Source: Centroberyx gerrardi
Taxonomy: Eukaryota > Chordata > Actinopteri > Beryciformes > Berycidae
Reading direction: 5' to 3'
Assembly: GCF_048128805.1 (NCBI RefSeq)
Contig: NC_136008.1
Span: 13,831,572 to 13,895,571, forward strand
DNA: 64,000 nt
Shown in pieces: positions 25,421 to 36,202 of the stretch (positions are counted from its first letter, which is position 1; every line of letters starts with the position of its first letter). The notes under the pieces are model-generated. The model was not told the DNA's origin. It saw nothing but the letters and a program-made list of their open reading frames with translations, and did no database searches. Position numbers and translations under genes: made by a program.

Positions 25421-27030
25421 ATGCACTCCCTGTTGAGAAGTTAGTGGGTGACACATTGAGCTAGTCTGGAATGCTACCCTGTGAGAAGAGGAAAGAGGGA
25501 GAAGGCAACAATGGGAGGGGGAGGAGAGAAAGAGACTGAGAAGGAGGGAGAAAGAGAGCGGACGAGAGGATAAACCAGTGTGGCAGGTTTGTGTCACTGT
25601 ACAGAATTCATCATGCAAAGCTGATGGAAAGAGAAGAAGAGAGAGAGAGAGAGAGAGAGAAGGGAGTTCTGAGCTGATGTCACTGAGGAGCGCTTCCTAT
25701 GAACCCATGGCAACAAAATGGTGTAGGACAAGTACAGAACTCACTCCTAAGAAAGGTAAAGTGTTTGAGTGTGTGAGTGAGTGTTTGCCTGTGCATGTGT
25801 GCGTTTGTGTATTTTTTTTTGTGGTTAAAGTAAACGGGGCTGTGTTGCCCAGGTTACCCAGATGGGAGGCTTGGTGACCTAGCAGAGCAGGTGTTTCTGT
25901 AAACTGACACTCATACTCACCTGCATTGGAAAGCACCGCCAGAAACTCCCTCACAAAGGTGTACGCTGTAATTAGACTTCACAGAACATATTATATTGAC
26001 ATGTTTTGCTGACAGTTGGCTTCATCAAATTATTCAGGCTGTTGTTATCTAATCTTTGATGTTATTCTGTATCCTACAGTATTTGTGTTGTGACTCAGTT
26101 GATTATGTTTAGCTGAGGTTGTGATGATCAGACCTTAACTCTAAGGTGACTTAAATGATTAAAGGCAAATAATATCATTGGCTTCCCGGCAATGCCTATT
26201 TTACATGTTTGTAAGTTATATTCAGATGTCCATGGCAATTGTTATCCCAGATAAGTCGTTGACCATCAGTATTAATGTTATCTTGTTCTCGCTTGGCTGT
26301 ATGTAAATCAGATTCACTTTGTTCGCCTCCAGGACGATCTTATCTGATCATTTTTAACTGGATCTTTTGTTAGGCGCTTTAAATCAATTGCTGTCTCTAT
26401 TCGGCTGTGTCAGACTGTTTAGTATGTGAGGCAGAGAAGCTGATTGTAGCACTAATACATTGTTTTTGCTGAGTGGATTGCTGTTAGGTGAGTTTTTCCA
26501 GTTTTTAGTTCAGGTTCAGTTGAAGATGACAGGTACTCTAGGGTATGTTACTTGTGTAAACAGCCGGTTATGATATGTGTGTACAACTGAGCGTGCATTG
26601 TTTGAGTCCTGCTCTTCTGTGAATGGACTCATTGAGTCAGTATGAGGGGAATGTTAGGACGGCAGGAACATGTTGCTGATGACATAACTGACCAGGCTAT
26701 TGAGTTTGGAGTAAGCATAGTGTTTTTGGTTCTTTTCCCGCCTCTTGTCTTTTCATTTTTGATCTTTTCTCACTCTCATTCCCTATCTCTCACTCTATTT
26801 TACTCCTATCCCCCTTTATCCTATTCTTTCATCATTTTTCATATCTTTTCCATTCATTGTTCACTTTGTGTCTCTCTCCAGCCCTCTCTTTTCCCTGTCC
26901 TCAACCACTCTGTGATTCTGTTTGACCATTTGGAGCAGCCAGAGTGACCACAATCCACATATCACAACATTCCAGCCCATTCCATTCTAAGGATGGAAAT
27001 TTGTATTTGTGCATTTTTATGCTTGGCAGG
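23700..27030. other. Spacer between C1orf43 and the IL16-like gene
   Basis: Contains long (GT)n at 24835-24902 and 25372-25415, (GA)n at 25637-25660, and no recognised coding exon. An exon-like segment at 24454-24560 (AG before, GTAAGT after) could be a 5' noncoding exon of the IL16-like gene, but nothing independent supports it. Confidence 0.5.
24835..24902. repeat. Long (GT)n microsatellite
   Basis: About 33 uninterrupted GT units, among the longest dinucleotide tracts in the window. Confidence 0.95.
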
Positions 27031-27464
27031 CAATGGGAGCTGTTCGCTGAATTTGTGCTGGGGAACCGAGGACTGCAGGGGACAGGACGAAGATTGTGAG
27101 TAATCGAGACGAGGAGCCAAGAAAAGTCATCAGTTTAACACCACGAAACAGAGAACCATCAGCAGCATCATTGAAATATCAAGCTTGTTGATGCAGGATT
27201 TATACGTCTGTGCAGCTGGGTCTCTTCCGTGGAGAACTTCAACATGAGAGGACTGTAGTTGTGCCAGTTTGTCCACTTTCCTGGGGCTACAGTATATTGG
27301 TGTTTACAACACACCCGAAACTGAAGCAGTCAGACAAATTGCTTTCAGAGTTGAGTCTAAAAGACAGTTGCTTGGAATCTCCAAGTATCAAATTCACTTT
27401 TTCCGCTCTCTTTTTGGGATTTGGCACTTTACAGCAGGTTATTAAGTTTGTTTACTCTCAGACA

Positions 27465-30215
27465 ATGGACTTGTCCTTGCTCCCTACTCCAGTGAGTGAG
27501 TACAACAAGCAGAGGACAGGAGCACGCTTCACTGTCCGCTCAGCTAACTCTCCCTCCTACAGTCTCAATCGCAGACCGGGTCTTAGGAGACCAAGAGCTC
27601 TACCACAGGAGGAGAGGGAGAACATTGTGGAGGTCACAGAGAGAGGGATACGCGGGGAGGAGAAGCAGGTCCCTCTCCTCACACAGCGGCAGACTGGCAC
27701 AAACAAGGTCCGCACAGTCACCGGAAATCCAGCCAGGGCTGGGAATCACTCTGGTGTCAGTGGTCAGTGTGAGGAGAAGGGAACATCAGACCACAAAACA
27801 TCTGGCCAGCTGAACCAGAATGGCACAATAGGCAAAGCTATGACTGAGTCTGGCAGTGACAGACGTGGAAGCTGTAACCCAGCATCTGAGAGCCGGGGCA
27901 GGACAGAGTGGAGGAGGCTCAACTTGCCCAATAGAAGTAAGAGTTTAGATTGGAGAGGAGGGGCATCCAATCCTGATCAGGGCACCAAGGCTGGGACACT
28001 GGCATTCACAAGCAAACAAGGAGGGGTCATTCATAAACGGGCTGAAAGTCTGGAGAAAAAGACAGGAGACAGAGATAGAGTTGAGGGCACAGAGAGTAGA
28101 GTGATGTCTACAGTAAAGGCCTATAACTCTGCAGGTACAGGTAGTGTTGTTGGAGAGAAAAGCCCAGTGGATGAGCGTCCAAAAGGGTATGTGGGTCTAG
28201 GGCTGCGTCATATGGGTCAGACTTTCGAGAGGGCTGGTAAGGTTCAGTCTCTCCCCTCCAGGCTGAAGCTCCAGGCTGGATCTGACTCAGGCTTTGGGTT
28301 GAGGGAGACAGCTTCTTCATTTGGGCCCAAAGGAGGTCAGAGTATATTGGCACGGATAGAGAAACTCTATGGGTCCACTGGGTCAGGCAAAACTGAGGAT
28401 TCCAATAGAATTAAGGACCTCTCTTCGCCTGTGAGAGACCGGCCTCTGTCTGAGTGGGAGGGACAAGCCACAGCGGCCCCTCGCAGAAGATCAACCCCCG
28501 TCTCCCCCGTCTCCCCCGTCTCCCCACCTGTCAGTCAGTGGAGGAGAGTGTCGTATGAGGGGGAAGCAGGGGGAACCTTCCCCAGACGTTTTTCCAGGGG
28601 GGAGAAAAACAGCCTGAGTCCTCTGCAAAGCAGTAAAACATCCACCTGTACACCTCATACAGATACCAACACGTCAGTGAATCCAGCTAGTTCTGCCAGT
28701 TCAGTTTCTCCGGGGAGATTCCAGTCGCAAGGACAGATCCAGGGCAGCTATCCACAGGAGGGGGGTGTTCAGTGGGGTAGAGGGTTACTGGAGACGGGCA
28801 CCAGGTCTCTGGATAGAGCCAGGAGCAAGAACACTGTAGCAGCTCAGATCAGATCTGCTAGGGCTGCAGGAGGAATCATTTCTGCACACCCACAGCCACA
28901 AGCTTCCTTAGAGAAAGAGAGTTCAGCTTCTTTCAGAGATCCTTCTGGGTCCAGAGAGGGTAGAGCAAGTGGAAGTAAGGATAAGGACAGGGCAAATAGT
29001 GGAGAGGAAAAAGGTGGGATTGATGAAATAAATGAGAAGGCAAGAGAGAGAATTGGACACTCGGCGTTGAAAATGGAGGGAGTTAAAGAACAGGAAAAAG
29101 AGAACGGGGCTGATGATGGAGCAAAAGATGTGAAAGGGAAAGAAGTATTTGAGTCGAGCGCACAGAAAATCAGCGTGAAAAGCATAGAAAGGAAGACGTT
29201 TCCAGAGAAGATGGTTGCTCCCTCTGCTGCTAATGTGAGAAATAAGATCCATCAGTTTGAGGCTCTGACCCAGAGAGTCCAGGGCTCAGCAACAGGCCAG
29301 TTCCTGATGCCCAGACGGACTTTCTCTGTGCCAGAACACTCCAGTGGGGTCCATGATGGAGTGAAAAAGAGTGGATCAGAGAGAGCAATAGGTAGACTGA
29401 GAGAAAGGTGGGGAGGGGAAGCAGGTAACAAAGCAGGGTCAGACAGAGCGCTCAGAGGTGAAATACAAGAGGAGGACAAGAAAGCCCAGGGAGGGTCGAA
29501 CCTGAGGTCTTTATCAGTGGATGAGGTGGGGCTGGGACTGGGGAACAGAGAGAGAAGAGGCGGTGATTTGGTTGAGAGGGAAGGAAAAGAGGATGTGGCT
29601 GGTGGTAACAACCGTTCTGATGACTTTGGAAAATATTCCAGACTCAAGGGTACACTAGAAATCCCTCTAAATGGAGGTGCTAAAAGACAGAGGAAGAACT
29701 TTTACATAGATGAGACTGATTTCTGCAAAGCCACAAGCCCTGACAAATCAAATAAGAGAGATATCACAAGCGACGATACTCCATCATCGCTGCTGCCTAA
29801 CTCCAATGACACTTCTATTGGTTTGCTGCGTACTCCTGAGCTATCTGGTGTGCAGAAAACAGCACCCTCTGGGATCCCCTCACCTGTTAGTGATGAGGAC
29901 AAGACTCCAACGAACCCCCCCCACAACTCGCCCTTTCTTTCACACCACTCGCTGCCTGAAAACACCGCTGCCACTGCAGGCAGAGAAGATGAAAGCACTC
30001 CTGTCTTCACGCACACAGCTAAAACTCCAGGAAGAGACTCCCCAGATCTCCCCGTTCCCCTCGCCACTTCGTCCCACAGCAGCCTGCCCGATCTCGTCCC
30101 GCCAGACGTCACCATCCCCGATCCGAAGGGGGAGAAACGGGGCGAGGACCTGGATGCTTGGATCGCCGGCTGGAACCCGAAGATTAAGGGCTGGAATGAT
30201 GATGAAGATGATGAC

Positions 30216-30248
<33 letters not shown>

Positions 30249-32917
30249 GGTACAGAGAAAGATGAAGATTCCAACTATGACTCTGACTCTGGAGATTCCT
30301 CAGTGACCATCACCAGTAACATGAGCCAGTCAGATCGCAGGAGCTTCTGCGTCAGGTGGGTAACACAGATGCCTGCTGGGAAATAAATTCATGCACCTAC
30401 TGTATTTATATTTCTTGTTAAGATGTAAGTAGTCATGGAAACAATCACAGAGTTTTTTTTACCTTCTATTCTCTACCTGTCCCTGTCTCCTCTCTCCTCC
30501 CTGTAGTCTGGCAGACCTGTGTAACTTTGGTGGAGTTGACTACGAGTCGGAGAACGACAGCGATGAGTGGCCGTCAGGTCGGCGGTCCGCCTCCCTGAGC
30601 TCCGACATCTCGGCCCTGTCCTGTGTGTCTGTGATGCCCAGTGAGGAGCTGGACAGGCTGCTGGAGGACGTCAGGGGCCTGGGGGACAACACTCTGCAGG
30701 TACCAGCAGCGCTACAGCTGCCCATCAGTGGCATCTTTATGCAGCTCACCCCAGTGATCCTGTTGTTACCGTGACTAAGACAACTCTTCCCCTCCTATTT
30801 TATCTGTCCCTCTCTCTCCCTCTTTCTCTCTCTGGCTACGGATACTCTTGTCGCTTCAATGGCACCCTTTACACTTTGCATTGTCTCATATCCAAGTTGT
30901 GTCTAGATAAGATTTAACTGGATTGTATTACGCCTGCTATTAAAATGACGCCAGCGCACGTTGAAAGCACATTTCTCTTTCCCTTGTCATAGCATAGATT
31001 ACAGTGTTGAGACTTGTATGACAGGTATAGATACACAAAAGTCTGACTTTGCTCACATTGCAATCAGATCTTCAAAACCAGATATGGAAGTGGTTTACTA
31101 ATCTGGGTACAATCTAGCCACAGTGCACATACAAGCAACGTGAAGAGGAAAAAGCAGGAAAAATGATACACAGATTGAAATAAATACAGCCTTCGGAGGT
31201 GCATAACAGCCATATTCAGGCCAAGTTTGGACATGCAGTGATGTGATTTCATAAAATCTGATTTTAAGAGTCAGGTCTCAAAAATGGTATTGAGGTATTG
31301 AGGGCGTCATGGTGGCTCAGTTGACCAAAGTGCATGTAGCTGTGATGTCCCAGGTTCGAATCCGCCTCGAGTCGCATGTCATTCCCCCCTCTCTCTCCCA
31401 TCTTTTCTGTTCTCTCTGCTGTCAGCTATCAAAAAAATTGAAAAAATATCAAAAGATAATCTTAAAATCATGTTGAAATAGCAAATGTAACCATAACTAC
31501 TATCTCTCTCTCTCACGCTCTCCACCTTCTCTCTTTGTAGGACTATGACGATGTGCAGGTGGTGGTTCTCCATAAGGAGGTGGGAGTAGGACTGGGCTTC
31601 AGTGTGGCAGGAGGCGTGGACCAGAACAAGCCGACCACTGTGAGGAAATATCACTTCTTATTCTCTTTCTGAAAAGGTATGAAAGCATTGTGCTCAGTCC
31701 CTTCACGTGTCTGTCAACGTTTTCCCCTCCAGGTCCACAAGGTGTTTCCCTCGGGTGTGGCAGCCCAGGAGGGTTCCATAAGGGAAGGGGACCAGGTCTT
31801 GTCAATCAACGGCACGCCGCTGTGTGGCTCCGCCCACTGGGAGGCCCTGAGGATACTGAGGAGGGCGAGGACCCGCGGGATGGGAGTGGTGGTCCTGAGG
31901 AGAGGAGGGTTTAGCAGCGCCTCTAAGGGGAGAGCGGAGACAGACACTCAGGGACGAACCCAGACTCAGTCCACAGAAACAGGTGAGAGGTCAGACTTTG
32001 GCCAGAACACAGACATTAAAGCTCAAGTGTCCTGACAGTTTGCATAACCTCACAGCTCTACAGACAGAGGGAACTGTGTTGTACAAGTACATGCCGCTAT
32101 TTAAAGTGACATATCCATGCTTTCCTCTCCTCCCAGGTCAGCGTGTGTGTGTGAAGCTGGAGAAGCTCAGCAGGGATCTGGGCTTCAGCCTGGAGGGGGG
32201 TGTCGGCTCCAGTATGGGGGACAGACCACTCAGCATACAGAAGATCTTCCAGGGTGAGAGCCGGAGGTCAACCTATCACAGCTCCTTAGAGAAATACAGT
32301 TTGAATGTTCCCTCAAAGAGGTGGACAGAAGTAGAAATAGCTTTTATCATAATGTCTCTCCAACCTCTCAATTAAAGTTTAAATATTCAAAATTTCAGAT
32401 TCAAGCGATAAAATGTGACTGCCTTTACAAACAGTATCTCTAATATTTTGTACTTTAATTTGGAATATATATTGGAAGGCTTTGGATAGGATTTTCCAAT
32501 TAATCTTTGAACTCAGCTCTGGAGGTCTGGAAATGGTTTTTAAACAAGCAGAAAGAGAAAGACATCACTCCTGTTCAAATGAGGATACTATAGCGAACAT
32601 TGTCATATTTTTAGTAGCCTAACAAGAATTATAATTTCATACTTTAATGTCCTACACCTACCCTCAATATGACAGCTTTAAGTTTAACTTTAGTTGTATA
32701 CAGACTTTCACATTACATTTATTGAACGTTCCCTTTCCCCCTTTGACTCCCAGGAGGTCCGGTGAGCAAGGTGTGTCCTGGTGATGAGGTGCTGGAGATT
32801 GAAGGTGTGAGTGTGGTGGGGATGAGACGCCTGGAGGCCTGGACTTTGATCAGAAGACTGCCCCCTGGGCCTGTGGACGTGGTACTACACCGTCCCCTCA
32901 AACACCTGGAAACATGA
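27465..32917 (+). CDS. Pro-interleukin-16-like protein with two C-terminal PDZ domains
   Basis: Exons: 27465-30355, 30507-30699, 31541-31639, 31733-31982, 32137-32253, 32754-32917 (TGA). They join in frame to 1237 aa. The ATG at 27465 is the first in its frame. Residues 1-960 come from one 2.9 kb exon and are polar, low-complexity and probably disordered ([10 protein letters not shown] repeats; a poly-Asp run near 910-925). Then come [14 protein letters not shown] (compare SSEELKKLIEEV in human IL16), PDZ-A (GLGF at 1045-1048; VLSINGTPL) and PDZ-B ([18 protein letters not shown]), in the same order and spacing as the last two PDZ domains of human pro-IL16. The two N-terminal PDZ domains of the long human form are absent here. 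Pro-IL16 is a scaffold whose C-terminal piece is released by caspase-3 as a cytokine; whether this protein is processed is unknown. Probable ohnologue of IL16, not IL16 itself. 5' noncoding exons were not located with confidence. Confidence 0.85.
30196..30248 (+). repeat. (GAT)n run coding for poly-Asp
   Basis: An in-frame GAT/GAC/GAA repeat in the giant exon of the IL16-like gene gives a run of about 20 acidic residues (mostly Asp). The nearly pure GAT codons suggest recent slippage expansion. Confidence 0.9.
31300..31460 (+). mobile_element. tRNA-derived SINE in IL16-like intron 2
   Basis: Pol III box A-like TGGCTCAGTTGACC (31313-31326) and a perfect box B GGTTCGAATCC (31353-31363) are spaced as in a tRNA. 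They are followed by GCATGTCATTCCCCCCTCTC and an A-rich end (AAAAAAATTGAAAAAA). This is the layout of common teleost tRNA-SINEs. The tail segment recurs near 45488-45545. Confidence 0.8.
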
Positions 32918-32970
32918 GTATTATTGAGGTACTCTGGGCACAGTATGGCCCAGGGAATTGTGGACCAGTG

Positions 32971-32976
32971 AATAAA
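32971..32976 (+). other. Poly(A) signal of the IL16-like gene
   Basis: AATAAA lies 54 nt after the stop. A second candidate at 33423-33428 (TTTAATAAATC) would give a 0.5 kb 3'UTR. Confidence 0.4.
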
Positions 32977-33449
32977 AGCCATCCATGAGACACAGCGTTA
33001 TCTGAGCCCAAGCTAACACCTTGACATTAATTAGTCAGGCAAATGCATCATTCAAACAGCTCAAAGACTAGTTTCTAGTTAGTCATAACAACAAAGCACT
33101 GAAGGAAAAAACAACATATTAGAAACCAGGCCAAAAGTGTATTTCTTGTGTGAATTAGGCTTACAGTTATTTGGCTCTGTGCATCTATTTTTAAGGACTA
33201 CATCTACCTCGAGGACTGTGATATCTCTCTACCAGCCATAATTAAAATGCACTGACGATTTACACATGTATCAAGGCTAACATCTATTGTAACAGATGGT
33301 TTGGCCAATTAAATGCTATTAATGTGATAGTTGTACATGAAAGCTGTAAGGAATATTGTTACACATGTTGTAATATATTGTGAATAGAAAGCTATCTACA
33401 TTTAGAGTTTATATTGCTTTTTAATAAATCCTAACTTCAACTGATGTTT

Positions 33450-34990
33450 CTTATTTAAATACAACAGTACAACCAGTTTCCAGCAGAGGGGGATAGACTG
33501 AATATTATATTATCTTTCCATTAGTTCCCACAGATTGTCCTGGTAAAAAGGGAAAAAACTCTGTAAGGTGGTAAGGTAGATACACTTCAAGAGATATGAT
33601 AAGGCTCTATCATGATAAGATAGGTGTAGGTTTTACCTTCTACATGTCAAGGTTTATGTCGTGGAGAGCTGTAAGTCAGATCTACAGTGTTTCTAGATCT
33701 TCTTCTGTAGTATCTGTAGATCTTCTGTAGTATCTGTAGTGTCTGTTTTCAGATGAAATAGCTGTAAAAGGATAAAATCAAAGCATTTCCACCGGTGAGG
33801 ATGCAAGACTTTGACATGGCGTGTTAATAAATCTAGGTGTACTTTACATCTTATCTGATGTCAACTCATTATCCTACTGCAGTCATGTGCTTCCCTGACA
33901 TTTATCAGCAATAGCATAGTTATTCAGTCTCACCTGGAAATTATAGGGGTTACATAATTCATTAGGAGTCCATAGTTCAGTAAGAGGGTTGTGATGACAT
34001 CCTTTTTTTTTTTTTTTTTACATTTGGCATAAGCACAGATGAGAGGAGTTTGAGATCATGTCAATTTTCCCTGCTATACTCAACCCACTCAACTTTGAAA
34101 ATTAATACATCTGAATTTAATAAATATTAGGATAACTCTGATTACACTACACAGCACAAATAATGTTCTATCCAGTGATATTCATTTTATCATGTGTGAT
34201 AAGAGAAAGTGTGAAAAATGCTGGTGATTTTAAATTGATTTTATTGATTTATACTGCTTGTTGAATGCTTGTTGATAACCAATAACCGATGTATACAAAC
34301 AATTCACGCCCACTTTTCCTCTCATATGCACCAGTGAGTTTACATTTATGAGGTTCAAAGTCTGAGAGTTGGAAGTTGCTGTGCACATAACGTGATGAGG
34401 GGAGTCTTACGTATATCTCTGGATGTATTGATGGGCTGAGTCTCTGCAACTGTGGTGTGAGTCTGAATTTATTCGGTATGGTGAGGAGCAACCTAGACTT
34501 ATGAAATATTGAGGTCTATCTGTTTATCACGGATATCTCTGAGATTTCTACCAAAGAAATAAGGCTGTTGGGCTTTGCTGCATAAAGCCTTTCATCAACA
34601 CTGTCCATACAGAATCTGAGAGACTGTTTATGGTCTCTTTGTCCATATAAGCAACAAAGAGCTGAAGTAGATTGTGCTCTCTGGATTAGCCAATCCTGAG
34701 GTGTGACCAAGCCAATAAATGAGTAATAGTTTGTCCAGCTATGGAGGAAGCGGGGAAGAGAAGGCAGAGGAGTGAGAGTAAGTATCCCGGGAGAGGTGGG
34801 ACGCCAGACAGTGCATCGGATGCCCAGGTGGAAGTTGTGACTGCAGACTTTAATTGGCATCACAGCGATCACCTTCTTCACTAAAAGCTCCACTTCAGCT
34901 CTCAGGCAGACAGACAACCTGGTCAGCAGAGCGGAGCCGGGCAGGTGGTCTGTCTGACAGCAGAGAGAGGGGAGACAGACGGGGAGGTCA
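33450..34990. other. Spacer between the IL16-like gene and aqp10
   Basis: AT-rich with no exon recognised. It contains two and a half imperfect copies of a roughly 20-bp AGATCTTCTGTAGTATCTGT unit at about 33697-33742 and a T18 run at 34002-34019. The aqp10 promoter and 5'UTR must lie at the right end. Confidence 0.5.
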
Positions 34991-35039
34991 GGACAGTCAG
35001 AGAGCCGGGGCCGGCTGAGTTCAGGACAGGAGGAGGAGG

Positions 35040-36147
35040 ATGACTGGACTTGACTCAGGCCACCTGAAGGAGCCGGTGAAGCGCCGGCCTCTGAAGGTGA
35101 CCAACCCCCTGGTACGAGAGTGCATGGCCGAGTTCTTGGGAACCTTCGTCTTGCTGGTAAGTGGCGTGTGGCTGTATGAGTTTGCTTTTGATTTTGAGGG
35201 TTCAAACCATTTGGGTTCTCTGTAAATGGATCTCTCAGAATCTCTCTGACCAATGGCAATAGTAGGGCATCATAAGAATATGAAAATGTGCCAGTACTGA
35301 TGAACCAGCTTCGAATACAATGCAGAGATGATTACCATAGAGATTACATCTATGCCAAATTTTGATTGATATAGTATGTATTAATTTTGCATAAATTAAT
35401 TGAAAAGGCCAATGAAAGATTTTATCTTGATTTCGTACTTAATTTCATTTTAATTTCATATTTATACGACATTCTGGATCTAGTGGTACGTTTTTAGACA
35501 GACTGAGTGTGTGGAGCCAAATGGCAAAAAATTTATGATAAAAACCTATAATCAAGTAGGACACAGAATGTGTCCTGTATTAATTACTTCAGATGTAGAG
35601 TGGTGAGAGTATTTTCTATTCCTATTCAATTAAATTCATTTCACTTGTTTTGTCTCTGAGAGGAAATTCTGTCGGCAGCTGATGCATAAAAAAAAAAAAA
35701 ACATAATACAGGCATGACAACATAAAGATGTGCAAAGATGTGCATGATGATAAAAATGATACATTTAAGATATATAATTAACATGGCCCATAAAAGCTCC
35801 ATAAAGGCCTTCTACAGTTCATTTCACTGTTGTCATCTAGCTTATGTGGCCTACAACCTTGGTGGTCTTGGTATTTACCTTAATGGTTATCTATGACACC
35901 ATAAGTGAGTTTAACATGACCATGTTATACAATAATCACATAATGCAAGGGTCTTAATGTGTGAGGAGTCATATTGTTTGTCATAGGGCTATTTAGATAA
36001 GAAGTGGACAGTTCCATTACAAAGTCTGAGTTTATGGGGGAGTGGAATTAATTACATTTTGACGACCACAAATTTCTCAGTGATGAACTGATAAGTTTTG
36101 TTTAATCTAATAAATAATTAATCAAGGAAGCAAGTAAGCCATTAAAG

Positions 36148-36202
<55 letters not shown>

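Noticed and set aside
25707-25755. Short ATG frame followed by GTAAAG as a first coding exon of the IL16-like gene
   Set aside because: Its end phase does not match the frame at the acceptor-like site before 27465, and the peptide is not recognised.
29702-30274. 190-codon minus-strand frame, Ser-rich
   Set aside because: It is the complement of the acidic/poly-Asp end of the IL16-like giant exon; the poly-Ser is just antisense GAT repeats. Other minus frames at 28844-29647 are also shadows.
31313-31363. Functional tRNA gene
   Set aside because: The A and B boxes are present but there is no cloverleaf acceptor stem, and a SINE-type body and A-rich tail follow.
34516-35259. 247-codon minus-strand open frame over aqp10 exon 1
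   Set aside because: It is antisense to a confirmed exon, continues into intron, and has no recognisable domain or splice-supported partner.
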